This document shows positions 1-9,589 of a stretch of DNA of 64,000 nt, in pieces. This DNA is from Mesostigma viride (lineage: Eukaryota; Streptophyta; Mesostigmatophyceae; Mesostigmatales; Mesostigmataceae). Position 1 is the stretch's first letter; each line of letters begins with the position of its first letter. The notes under the pieces were generated by a model. It saw only the letters and a program-made list of their open reading frames with translations, was not told the origin of the DNA and ran no database searches. Location of the stretch: NCBI GenBank assembly GCA_009746045.1, contig RPFO01000997.1, positions 1-64,000 on the forward strand, in the 5' to 3' direction. Made by a program: the position numbers and the translations under genes.

Positions 1-75
1 TGAACTCGTTCCGGTGCCGCTGGAATCGCAGAGATATGCCGAATCAGGATCACGCCAATGCGCTTGGCGTTAACT
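1..75 (-). repeat. partial 3' LTR of element A
   Basis: These 75 bases are identical to 7333-7407, the outer end of the complete LTR at 6716-7407. Identity stops at base 76, where the internal sequence begins. About 617 bases of this LTR are expected before the window start. Confidence 0.85.
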
Positions 76-100
76 CCAATCCTTTCTTTTCTTGAGCTGT
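76..100 (-). promoter_or_regulatory. polypurine tract of element A
   Basis: On the minus strand the sequence just before the 3' LTR reads AAGAAAAGAAAGGATTGG, a purine-rich run where plus-strand DNA synthesis would be primed. The position is as expected; function is inferred. Confidence 0.6.
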
Positions 101-823
101 AGCAGCTCACACAAGTCTACATACAAACACACACAATGGGTACTGGATATCCTCCCCAGACTACAAGTCACAACCCGCTGGGCATGACAGTCAGCTTGGA
201 TTCCTTATTATATGTACATAGCACCCATACTGGCTCAGGAGCACAAACAAATTACAATGAGTCCCTATCCCTTCACGGGAGGCTCGTTGTGTTACCCATG
301 TACAAGAGGTTGGCCAACTGTGGCAGCCCATAGGTGTTCAGCTAAGAACTTGAGAAGTATGTACAACCTTCAGGACCTTAGGCGAAACCCCACAGATCAC
401 CCACAACAGCTCATCAGAAAACATTGCTGACCCCCAGACGGGAGTCGGCGCCGGTCTGCTGCCCCTTATCGAACCAGACACAACATCTACGCGAAGCACA
501 TGCAAAACACAAGCTCCCATACTCGTTCCAACCGTGGAAAATCAGGGGACCTGTCGCCACCTCACCAGCATGGTGGATGGGTCAGCCAGTCCGTGAAACT
601 CCGCCTTAAGACGGCACCAGGGAATCGAACCCCGCCCACAAACCACAGATCTGGGGAAACCTCAGACTGAGATGAAAACCCCAGATAGACATCTCTCCAT
701 CAGAGACAATGTCAGACATTCCCACACCAGAGACATGTCTCACCCCTCAAGGTGTGCTCAGGATTATGTACAATCAAGCTCCCAGCCTGATATCCAGAGA
801 CTTAAGCACCCAGCTCTCAGCTT

Positions 824-3800
824 TTAGACAGATAGACCGACTTGACAGTCAGCATTCATGAGCTTCCTCAGTACATTGTACTGGGCTGGGGCCTTGTGTG
901 GCAGCTTTGTCAATGCATCAGCAGGGTTCTCCTCGCCAGGGATATGCTTCAAGTCAACCAAACTGGCCAACTCCTTCAGCAACAAATAATCCAGGTCCCG
1001 GCTCCTGGCCAGCTGCTTGTGAACAAACTGGACCATACCCATGCTGTCTGTTAGCAACAACGTCTCCATCTGCAAGGTCCAAGGGGTAACTGAAGCCAGC
1101 TCCAGCATTAACTCCTTTATGTACAGGCTGGACTGGATCCCCTCGCATATGGCCCTGCATTCTGCCACATCTGAACTGATACAGACCCTCTTCTGCAGTC
1201 TGCTGTACCAGCTGAACAAACTTGCCCTGCTCTGATAAAAAGCAAACAGAGCAGCAGATCTCCCCCTGACCTTGGTAACCTGGCGAGCATCCATGGAACT
1301 GTCAACAAAGATCTCCAAGGTGATAGGCTGGGCAAAGTCAATCCCAGACAAAATCAGATCAGGGGTACTCTCCACCAACCGGGCTATGACTCGAGGCTTC
1401 TCATCCTCAAGCACCTCATCAGGCATTCTGCTATGGACCATCAAAGACGGACCACAGATGCTGGCAAACCAGGCCCACATGCCTCTCAACTCAGGTCCTG
1501 CAGCCTGGGTGATCTTCTCTGGCAAGGCCTTCACAATGGTCTGTTTATAATCTCCTCCAGCCTGAAGCCTGATACTCCACTCCCCGTCCCTCCTGAACAG
1601 GGTAGCCTGCATTCCACAGAACACTACAGGCTTGTTGGGCTCCTGCCACAGCTCCTTGCCCAGTGAAAACTTGCCACTGATGACAGGAATAAACTTCTTC
1701 AGCCAGGTCGTGGGGGCTAGCAAATGCAGATCATCTCCATGCAAACTAGCATACACTGGCAGACCCTCCCATTGGGCCAGCAGCAAACAGGGATCAACTG
1801 AAGACACTCTCAAGCCACACTCACTGATCAGAGCTTCCTGCAGCGTGAGTCTCCAGATGATTGGGCTCGACCTGAGTCCTTCCAGGCCCTTCAGAATAAC
1901 CAGGAATTGTTGATGCAGCTCCAGCTTCCAGATGGCAGGCACCTCAACACAGTAAGGCTCATCCTGCTTCCACACCCTCCTGGCCACTTCTGGATCAGAT
2001 TTTAAAAATGCCCTCTTGAAGTCCAGCAGCACTGATGACATAGCTGCTCCCCTGTTCAGCAACCCCACGTAGAGACATAGCAAAATTCTCCATGTGTCGT
2101 GTAGCATCCCTGGCGTGTATAGCTCCTCTCCTGGCAGACTCCCCGTGCCGTGATACTCATTCAGGACAGGCCTGACATGGGGCACTGATACCTCATCCAC
2201 AACCTTCCTCTTCAGCACAAATCTCAAAGCAAGCTTCCTTGATGCTGGGGGACGTCTGTCTGTTGGTGCAGCACACTCAAACTGCAACCACTCCTCCAAT
2301 GCCTTGGAGAAGGCGAGCTTCCAAGCCTCAAACAAAGTAGGCGAGCTCATCTCTTGGACCAGCTGGTCATATGTCAAAGGAGAGTGTGCAGCAAGGCTCC
2401 TGTGAGTTATGCCAATACTGCTGGGGTGCAACACAGCTGGAATCACCAAACTGGCCGCTGGGGGCACCTCCCCTTCATCCCATTTTACACCCTTGACCGG
2501 CTTGGCCCTGCACCTGACTGGAAATGTTGTCCTGAAATTTTCTAGGGGAATCATCCCCCAGCCATCTCTTCTCAGAGCTGTAGCTCTGATAGAAATCCCA
2601 GGATTGCCCAGAAAATTCTGACCCAAAATCACAGGGCCATCATAGTCCTCTAGGACAAGGAAGGTCACATCCACACCCATGACAGGGGCAGTAACCTCTC
2701 CCAACACCCTTAGATGCGTCCTACCACTGAAATCAGACACCCAGGGGCAACTTGGTTCTCCGACCAGCAGTTCTCCTGTATGCTGAGGTCCCATGACAGA
2801 AACCTGTGCATTGGTATCTATCTCCATGGCAGCTACCTCAGGTTCATCCAACTGGACAAGCTTGGACACCTTAGGCTCCTTCTTGGCTCTTTGCAAAGCC
2901 TGTACAATATCTGATAGACGCACACCCCTAGGCCTGGTGTCGGGCCGTTCCGGAGGTGCAGCCTGTCCGCCTGCTTGCCCAACCACCGTATGTGAAGGTA
3001 CCCCAGGGGCCGGGCCAGGGTCACCCTGAGGGCTCGATACAGCTGTAGCACCCTGATCAGGAAGCTCCACGTCACCCCCGCCTTGTACACCAGCGGGCAC
3101 CTGGAAGAGGTCTCCTTGATTACCTCCCCGGGGACGGATCTTTGACCAGGACAGACGGTGCACTGCTTGGGAGCCATCAATGGCCACCCAGCACTTATGG
3201 CCAGCGGCTTCTACTCGGGTCACCACCCCATCATGCCAGCTGCCACGTTTCCCTGGAAAGCTTGGTTCCTTCCACACAACAACCTGTTGTCCAACGTTAG
3301 GTTCTAGGACACTCCAGCCCTTGTCTTTCTGCCTCAGCTTGAGGAACTTGGCCTCTAGCTTCTCCTTCCATGCCTGCTCAGCATCAGCTGGCAGCATCCT
3401 GGTATGCAGCATAAGAGGATTGATGGCAATGTCACCAAAGAACATGGGAGTCCTCAGGTTCAGCCTGTCCTCCACAGAACGTAGCCATGCAGATGTCACA
3501 ATGGCAGATGACGTCCTTGGAATCCTCTCCACCAGCAGCACAGTCTTGATCTCTTGGATGGCTCTCTCCACCACCCCTTGCTGGCCGTGGCTCTCCCTGG
3601 GTGTAATCAGCAACTCTGGAAACTCTGGCAGGTTCTCACAGCACTCAAACTGAATGTCACACTGCAACAACTCCAACCCAGGGTACCTGCTCCTTGTCAA
3701 CTTCAGAGCAGCAATCAATGTAGGCTTCTCCATGTCAGGCAGGATCTCTAGGGTCTTGTACTTGGTATATCTGTCCACTGCCACCAGCAGCTTCAAACCC

Positions 3801-4381
3801 CTGATTCTCTGAATATCTACCTGCACATGGCCTGGCTGCAAAATAGGAGTCCTGGCATGAGACTGCTTGGGCTTTCTAGCAACTAGCCTGCACTTGCAAG
3901 CTTGAGCAACCTGTTGGCAGATGGAGTACAACTCACTTCCTCCCAGCCGTCTAGCAACTTGCAAAGACTGAGCTGCATGGCCAAACATGGTATGCAACCT
4001 TGAGGCAATGTCATACAAGAGAGAAAACCTTTTATTGTCATTATTAGCACTCAAGGTATGTACAGATCCCTTATGTACAGGAGGCACCAGGGTCGTGCCT
4101 GTCAGACTGTCTCCAGCCCTATCCTCATCCTGACCATCCTGTGCCAGTCCTGCACGGTCAGAATGCTTCTGAGATCCACCTGGGTCCACATCACCAGGTC
4201 CTACCTCAGGCTCAGCACCGCCATGGCGGGCACGTTGGCGAGTAACCACTGCAGCTACAGCTGGCATACTCTCTGTGGTAACCAAGCTTGCCCCATCGTG
4301 TCCAATAGGCTCTTTCACTAGAGCATGGGGCTGCCCCTCACTGCTGTCACTAGCAGCTTCATTACACACCCCTGGGGGCAC
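824..4381 (-). CDS. pol: Pol polyprotein of copia-like element A (IN-PR-RT-RNase H)
   Basis: An 1185-residue frame from a GTG at 4381; the frame is open upstream to the gag UGA at 4417-4415, so Pol is probably made by readthrough rather than from its own start. Domains in order: zinc-binding region and integrase (about 130-330; acidic residues in VQVDIQ, LQCDIQF and GVVER), an SH3-like tail (about 360-415, PGKRGSWHDG), a retropepsin-like domain (about 505-600; DTNAQVS, then VILGQNFL), RT (about 700-920; motif A LLDFKRAFL, active site HGDD) and RNase H (about 1030-1165; FVDSS, AECRA, HIPGEENPADALTK). Ty1/copia elements normally have protease before integrase and YVDD in RT. The frame has no internal stop, so the copy may be recent. 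Confidence 0.88.
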   Translation of the reverse strand: MPPGVCNEAASDSSEGQPHALVKEPIGHDGASLVTTESMPAVAAVVTRQRARHGGAEPEVGPGDVDPGGSQKHSDRAGLAQDGQDEDRAGDSLTGTTLVPPVHKGSVHTLSANNDNKRFSLLYDIASRLHTMFGHAAQSLQVARRLGGSELYSICQQVAQACKCRLVARKPKQSHARTPILQPGHVQVDIQRIRGLKLLVAVDRYTKYKTLEILPDMEKPTLIAALKLTRSRYPGLELLQCDIQFECCENLPEFPELLITPRESHGQQGVVERAIQEIKTVLLVERIPRTSSAIVTSAWLRSVEDRLNLRTPMFFGDIAINPLMLHTRMLPADAEQAWKEKLEAKFLKLRQKDKGWSVLEPNVGQQVVVWKEPSFPGKRGSWHDGVVTRVEAAGHKCWVAIDGSQAVHRLSWSKIRPRGGNQGDLFQVPAGVQGGGDVELPDQGATAVSSPQGDPGPAPGVPSHTVVGQAGGQAAPPERPDTRPRGVRLSDIVQALQRAKKEPKVSKLVQLDEPEVAAMEIDTNAQVSVMGPQHTGELLVGEPSCPWVSDFSGRTHLRVLGEVTAPVMGVDVTFLVLEDYDGPVILGQNFLGNPGISIRATALRRDGWGMIPLENFRTTFPVRCRAKPVKGVKWDEGEVPPAASLVIPAVLHPSSIGITHRSLAAHSPLTYDQLVQEMSSPTLFEAWKLAFSKALEEWLQFECAAPTDRRPPASRKLALRFVLKRKVVDEVSVPHVRPVLNEYHGTGSLPGEELYTPGMLHDTWRILLCLYVGLLNRGAAMSSVLLDFKRAFLKSDPEVARRVWKQDEPYCVEVPAIWKLELHQQFLVILKGLEGLRSSPIIWRLTLQEALISECGLRVSSVDPCLLLAQWEGLPVYASLHGDDLHLLAPTTWLKKFIPVISGKFSLGKELWQEPNKPVVFCGMQATLFRRDGEWSIRLQAGGDYKQTIVKALPEKITQAAGPELRGMWAWFASICGPSLMVHSRMPDEVLEDEKPRVIARLVESTPDLILSGIDFAQPITLEIFVDSSMDARQVTKVRGRSAALFAFYQSRASLFSWYSRLQKRVCISSDVAECRAICEGIQSSLYIKELMLELASVTPWTLQMETLLLTDSMGMVQFVHKQLARSRDLDYLLLKELASLVDLKHIPGEENPADALTKLPHKAPAQYNVLRKLMNADCQVGLSV

Positions 4382-4408
4382 CCTCCAGGGTTCAGGGATG
4401 TGTGCAGG

Positions 4409-4420
4409 CTCAAGTCAATG
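4409..4420 (-). other. in-frame UGA between gag and pol of element A (candidate readthrough site)
   Basis: The gag frame ends CAT TGA at 4417-4415, and the next codons CTT GAG CCT GCA continue in the same frame straight into pol with no further stop. A single stop between gag and pol in one frame is the arrangement used by readthrough elements. UGA followed by CUU is close to, but not identical with, the known leaky UGA-CUA context. A point mutation of a formerly continuous ORF is the alternative. Confidence 0.6.
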
Positions 4421-5539
4421 ATCAGCAGCCTTGCCCTTGCCCTTGTCCTGGGATGGACCAGCCTTGTCCTTGCTGCCACCCTGAGCTGGCTTGCTCTGAC
4501 CTTCCTGCCTCAGGTACGAGGGACACTCATTCCTGAAGTGACCCTTCCCCTGGCAGAAATAACATTCCACCTGACTGATGTCCCGTGAGGTCCCACTGCT
4601 GGGCCCAGCCTTGGGAGGACCACCCACCCTCTTGAAGTCAAACTGGGACTGTGGATGTCCCGACTTCGGCGGGGTCCCCCGTCCAGCCCTTCTGTCACGC
4701 CCCCTCCTGGACCTTCCTCGACCCCTTGAAGAGGTCTCAGGCCCTCTCGAGGGCGCTGGGCCCCCGTGGCCCGATCCCCTCATGGACTTAACCGTGGGTT
4801 CAGTGGCCTCCTCATCACCCTGACGAGGGCGCTTACCACCCACGTACTTGCCGCTGAAACACTCATACAACTGGTCCGTCATGGCTGCCCAGCCATGGAC
4901 CTGTCGCATGTGGATGGTCACATTATCCATGGTGACCGGATCCAGCTGCAGCGACTTGAGAAAGTCGCCCATGGCCATCCGATCTGCGACGAAGAAGCCC
5001 TTGGCCATGGCGTCCTCCCTCAGCTTGACGAAGTCTTCAAAGGCGTGGACCACTAGTTGCCCCTTGATGGGCTTGTAGTCCAGGTATTCTTGCTTCAGGT
5101 GGGACCCATCTATGGTCCTCTTGTCACTCAGGAACGACCTGAGTCGCGTCATAAACGCCGTCCAGGTGTCCCCCGCCGCGTGTCGCTCCCGAACAAACTT
5201 GAACAGCCGCCTCGCCGACTGCCGTATGTAGGCACTAGACGCCAGGATGCGAAGCTTGTCACCGTTGTATATCTCCGTGTACAAGTTCATGTCCTCTAAC
5301 ATCCTCTCAGCATCCCGGGGCTGCCAATTGTCCTTGATGGACTGAAACTGGCCTAGCACCGCGTACCCCTCAGCAACAGTTGGTCGCTTAGGCGCCGCTT
5401 GATCTGCGGCTGGCGCGTGCTGCCCGCCCTGCGATCCTTGGCTCTGATTATCTGGCACCTCAGCCTGGTCTCCCAGCGCCTGGCCGTCCCCGCGTCCATC
5501 GCGTCCACCGCGTCCATCGCGTCCATCTCGTCCATCCAT
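4415..5539 (-). CDS. gag: Gag of copia-like element A
   Basis: Structural nucleocapsid/capsid protein, 374 residues from the first in-frame ATG (5539); the open frame extends to 5677 only through non-ATG codons. The N-terminus is a run of Asp-Gly-Arg repeats. The central part resembles copia Gag (UBN2-like: KGQLVVHAFEDFVKLRE and related helices). One CCHC zinc knuckle, CYFCQGKGHFRNEC, lies near the C-terminus after an Arg/Gly-rich stretch, followed by a Lys/Gly-rich tail. It ends at the UGA that separates it from pol in the same frame. Confidence 0.85.
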   Translation of the reverse strand: MDGRDGRDGRGGRDGRGDGQALGDQAEVPDNQSQGSQGGQHAPAADQAAPKRPTVAEGYAVLGQFQSIKDNWQPRDAERMLEDMNLYTEIYNGDKLRILASSAYIRQSARRLFKFVRERHAAGDTWTAFMTRLRSFLSDKRTIDGSHLKQEYLDYKPIKGQLVVHAFEDFVKLREDAMAKGFFVADRMAMGDFLKSLQLDPVTMDNVTIHMRQVHGWAAMTDQLYECFSGKYVGGKRPRQGDEEATEPTVKSMRGSGHGGPAPSRGPETSSRGRGRSRRGRDRRAGRGTPPKSGHPQSQFDFKRVGGPPKAGPSSGTSRDISQVECYFCQGKGHFRNECPSYLRQEGQSKPAQGGSKDKAGPSQDKGKGKAADH

Positions 5540-5703
5540 CCCAGCGCCGCGCCGTCCAAGCCCATAAAGCCCGCTTGTTGGTTGATAGCTCCATCCTCCA
5601 TGATGGCCTCTGTTCAGATCTGCTACAGCCAGCCAAGTGGCCAAGCAGCAATTAAAGCAATATAAGCTACTGAACAAGAAAGGAAAGTGCCAAGTGTTAC
5701 CAC

Positions 5704-6622
5704 TCAGGCAAGACCACCACGGCTGGCCCCAGGCGCGTCCTGGTTCTCCTTGTCGCTGTCGTCGTCGCTGTCGCTCACCACAATCAGCTCTGGTACCCTG
5801 CTACCTGCTGCGCCGTCGTCGACCCGCTGTCGGCCCGCGATGACTGAATCGTCACCGTTGGTAAAGTAGACAGGTGACAACCCGTCGTTGGCACCTCGCG
5901 GATTGTACGTTGGCACCTCGTGGTCGCCAAGTGTCTCGTCGCCTAGCCCAGCGACACCCCCTGCTCCTACCTCAAGGTCACTCTCGTACCCAAGAGGTGC
6001 AAACTCCTCCCAACGCGTCACACGAACGCGAAGGGGCGGGGGCAGCTCCTGAAAAGGAACTCTTACTCGCTCTGGAAACCTGCCGACTCTTGTCGCGCGC
6101 TGTCCTCCGGCGATGGCTTCCGCTGTCGCCCCGACCTCTGCAAGCCGCCTGTGATGCTCCGCTCCGCGTCGTTCACGCCTAACTGGCCCGCTGCAACACC
6201 CTCGTCGCCGATGCCGCCTGCGAAAGCACGTGGTACTCCCGCGCCCGCTACTGTCGGTACAAACTCGTGTCGCCCTGCGCCAGCTGCTCCGCAACCTCGC
6301 CTCGCCTTGCCGCCAACTCCGTCCGCACTCGCTCTGCTACTGCAGTAATCACCGTCTGGATGCCGACCAACCCGTGAAGCTCCTGCTCAAGGTCGTCGAT
6401 GCTCCGGTGCTCCGGAATGACGATGGTTTGTACGTGTCGCAGAATTCGCTCCCAATCTTCGACCTGGTCGTCGACGAATTGCACGAAGCTGCGATTTACA
6501 GGCGGACGATCTGCAAGCAATAAAGATAGATCCCGAACGACACGGCGTAATTCAGGAGAAATCGAACCCCCAGCAGACTGCCGAAACCGGAAATCCTGCT
6601 GCCGTTGTTCCTCCTGCACCAT
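5704..6622 (-). pseudogene. extra ORF between 5' LTR and gag of element A, frame broken
   Basis: The first ATG after the LTR (6622) opens a 124-residue frame, rich in helix-forming residues, that stops at 6248. A second frame continues without an ATG from about 6294 to 5704 and ends in an acidic Ser/Asp tail with SDSDDDSDKEN. A third frame is also open between about 6260 and 6075. This fits a single protein of about 300 residues disrupted by indels, or one with a small intron. I do not recognise the family. Element B has no counterpart: its gag ATG lies 14 nt after the LTR. Confidence 0.45.
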
Positions 6623-6715
6623 TCACCACCGGACGAGCTCCTCTCGTCGTCAACGCTGCACACCGCAACCGGCAACGACCCTCCTGGCCGTTCCGCTGAG
6701 ACTGGTTGTAATTTG

Positions 6716-7407
6716 AGTTAACTTTCTTAGCACACGCAATGTGAAGGATATGGTTGCAATGCAGCAATGTGTGAATATGGTTGGAAACGGAGCTTTGTTA
6801 AATCGGATAATGTTTACAGCGCTCACACACTTGAGGCTTGTACACGCGCTTGCCAAGTCAAGGCACAACACGTGAGGCGGGCAAGAGATGCCCATTTGGC
6901 ACTGGCCTATTGTTTATATACTTGTGCACTGTGCTTGCTAGTCCTGAGCAGCCTAGGAGGCCTGCTCAGTAATAACACCCCGGTACAGTATTCACTACCT
7001 GTACAGCGCCCAGTCCTATACAGTAGGTCTGCCATACAGGCACAGTGACCACAGAGTACAGTCACCACAGTGATCATTGCATCTGCACCTAGAAGTCCAG
7101 GACTAAGCCTGCGGTACCAACAGACCACAGGTTAAGGTTCCTATTTCCTGCGTACGACGTATTAATCCAATACCGTCGTAGGTACAGCACCTAATTCCTG
7201 TCAGCCCAGGAATTACTGTCGACCCCATATGTTGTCGGCAAATATTCACGTCCGACTTAGAAGAACAGCCGGCTCGCGCTCGCGCGCGACCGGGAAGTCG
7301 GAACGCCATAACTTTCTTGATACTCGTCGGAATGAACTCGTTCCGGTGCCGCTGGAATCGCAGAGATATGCCGAATCAGGATCACGCCAATGCGCTTGGC
7401 GTTAACT
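6716..7407 (-). repeat. 5' LTR of element A (692 bp)
   Basis: On the minus strand it starts AGTTAACGCC at 7407 and ends AAGTTAACT at 6716, so the ends are inverted copies of each other (AGTTAAC/GTTAACT). The outer 75 bases are repeated at window positions 1-75. The inner end is inferred from the terminal inverted repeat. The canonical TG...CA ends are absent. Confidence 0.75.
6913..6920 (-). promoter_or_regulatory. TATA box in LTR of element A
   Basis: The minus strand reads TATATAAA about 490 bases into the LTR, a standard position for the pol II core promoter of an LTR retrotransposon. Assignment is by motif only. Confidence 0.45.
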
Positions 7408-8390
7408 ACTTCCCCTGCGTTTTGCCACCGGAACTCCAAGCAGAGAGTTGTTTTTTACTACTAAAGCGCTTAGTATTCCTTACTTCTCAGAGGCCGCTCC
7501 CCCCCCCCGCGCCACTTCCCCTGCGTTTGCCACCGGAACTACCCTCGCCCAAGCAGTTTCCCTTTCCTTCTATTCGCTGCTACTCTCATCCTCCCCCAAG
7601 CCCGAGGAGTCTTCCCGTCTCTTCGAACAGCTCAGCTCCGGGCACCCCACGACCCATTTTCGTCTCCAGTTCACTCGATTCGTCGATACTCCTTTCCCTC
7701 CCCTAGCCCTTCTTCCCCTCATTCGCGGTAACTCAGTACGATTCAGTTCAGTCTCTCTTTGTGCCCCTACGTGGCATTTTCGCTTAGTATTCCTTACTTC
7801 TCAGAGGCCGCTCCCCCCCCCCGCGCCACTTCCCCTGCGTTTGCCACCGGAACTACCCTCCCCGCGCCACTTCCCCTGCGTTTTGCCACCGGAACTCCAA
7901 GCAGAGAGTTGTTTTTTACTACTAAAGCGCTTAGTATTCCTTACTTCTCAGAGGCCGCTCCCCCCCCCGCCACTTCCCCTGCGTTTGCCACCGGAACTAC
8001 CCTCGCCCAAGCAGTTTCCCTTTCCTTCTATTCGCTGCTACTCTCATCCTCCCCAAGCCCGAGGAGTCTTCCCGTCTCTTCGAACAGCTCAGCTTCGGGC
8101 ACCCCACGACCCATTTTCGTCTCCAGTTCACTCGATTCGTCGATACTCCTTTCCCTCCCCTAGCCCTTCTTCCCCTCATTCGCGGTAACTCAGTACGATT
8201 CAGTTCAGTCTCTCTTTGTGCCCCTACGTGGCATTTTCGCTTAGTATTCCTTACTTCTCAGAGGCCGCTCCCCCCCCCGCGCCACTTCCCCTGCGTTTGC
8301 CACCGGAACTACCCGCCCCGCGCCACTTCCCCTGCGTTTTCCACCGGAACTCCAAGCAGAGAGTTGTTTTTTACATCTAAAGGATATGCC
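7408..8390. repeat. tandem repeat, unit about 460 bp, two copies plus a partial
   Basis: A block beginning ACTTCCCCTGCGTTTT starts at 7408, about 7869 and about 8320. Inside each unit the string CTTAGTATTCCTTACTTC occurs twice (near 7470 and 7780, then 7930 and 8240), so the unit is composite with alternating spacings near 310 and 150 bp. It is C-rich with C8-C10 runs. Long open frames here are repeat artefacts. The array directly abuts the LTR of element A. Confidence 0.85.
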
Positions 8391-8574
8391 CATCTCACCT
8401 CCGTAATCTATCATTCTCAATGAATATGTATCAAGGAGATCGACAACTAGCGCAGGCCAGAAATCGGGAGAATCCGGCCGGACCATGGTAGCTAGCTCGA
8501 GCCTGCCGTTATCTTGTCCGCGTGTTCGAGTCGTTCAGGATGATGAAGATGAATGGTGATGGAAATGTGTATCC

Positions 8575-8985
8575 TTGTGCATTGAAATTATGGCTGGCTT
8601 ACGTGTAGAGCACGCGGCTTGCGTGGTCGCATGGGCCTTACTGGTGAGATTGAGCTGGTCGCCCACCGCCTTCCCCGCGCGCGGCCGGGGTAAGGCAGGG
8701 GCGCCCCCGCTCCTTCTCACGTTTAAGAACCCGGCGGACAAGATTTCCTTCCTCAGACGCCGCAAGCGGCTCGAGAAGACTCACTTCACCCTTGATGACG
8801 ACTTGACCCTATAGCGCGGCAACAACGGCGACGGGAGCTATGGCCGACCTATACCTCCAGCTCCGGCAGACCAAGGCGGGGCAGCCGGTGTACTGGAAGG
8901 GGGCGGCCATCTACGTCGGCCACAAGCCCTGGCATGCGACCCCGCGGCCCCCACGACCCCAGACGCCCCAGCTTAGCGGAATACA
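8575..8985 (+). pseudogene. LINE-type ORF1 C-terminal fragment
   Basis: The translation carries the end of the ORF1 family seen complete at 25774: FRRM-like tail, then RRRKRLEKTHFTLDDDL, an in-frame stop at 8811, and the downstream segment encoding the WPTYLQL and PVYWKGA region in another frame. The 5' part is missing and it follows the tandem repeat directly. It closely matches 26840-27036 joined to 33492-33648, the ORF1 interrupted by element B. Confidence 0.6.
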
Positions 8986-9418
8986 TTAGTAGTAGTGTAG
9001 AATAGATAGACCGTGGCCATGTACATGTAATTAGCCTCCTATATAGGCTCTATACCAGCTGATTCACGAGTATTATTTAGCCATGTACATGTGCGCCTAT
9101 GATGTGCCACACTCCAGATGCCTAGCTTTATTTAGTTATGCACTGTGCTCATGCAGGGCGCTGCTCTCTGCTGAGATGCCACGCTCTAGCTCTTGTATAT
9201 AGCTATGCTGATCTTCCCCCCATGATCGACAGGCTCCCCCTTAGTAGCTGGGCATAGCTTGAAGCTAATGGGGATGCAGGTGCCACATGGTGCACTACCT
9301 AGAGCAAGTGTCGTTTACATTCCCACCCTTGCAGGAAGTAGCTTAGAATGTACTATAGGCCATATGCCCCAATTATACACACGAGCTAGCGGTGTGGCGA
9401 GCTATGGATGCCGAGAAT
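8986..9418 (+). repeat. 3' untranslated region shared by the ORF1-only LINE family
   Basis: No ORF. The sequence from the ORF1 stop through GTGGCCATGTACATG to TTGCAGGAAGTAGCTTAGAA is repeated at 33649-34050 after the other ORF1 copy, and its distal part recurs inverted at 34590-34680 and 37900-37970. No RT-coding sequence follows in either copy. Confidence 0.6.
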
Positions 9419-9589
9419 GCTCATAACTTTTACATCCGGGCATGAAATTTGGTCGGGTAAATTGCAGTAGAAGCGTCTTTTGATGACGAACACGATGATA
9501 TAATTTTCAGCCGCCATCGCCCAAGATTTAGCGCAATATCAAAAAACGCAGCACAGGCATGCAGGGTTCGTATTTTCCCGGAACCAGCT

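Larger units (their letters stand above)
1..7407 (-). mobile_element. Ty1/copia-like LTR retrotransposon A, 3' LTR cut by window start
   Basis: Read on the minus strand the order is 5' LTR (7407-6716), a leader with an extra ORF (6622-5704), gag (5539-4415), one UGA, pol (4414-824), about 750 nt of 3' untranslated sequence, a polypurine tract and a 3' LTR of which only 75 bases lie in the window. The first 75 bases of the window match 7333-7407 exactly, which defines the LTR edge. Both inner and outer LTR ends carry AGTTAAC/GTTAACT. Pol encodes integrase, a retropepsin-like domain, copia-type RT and RNase H. No TGG-type primer binding site is visible next to the 5' LTR. The target duplication cannot be tested because the far end lies outside. 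Confidence 0.9.

Noticed and set aside
5353-5601. ATG-initiated frame overlapping the gag start on the minus strand
   Set aside because: Shifted-frame shadow of the Asp-Gly-Arg repeat region; the zinc knuckle and pol connection are in the other frame.
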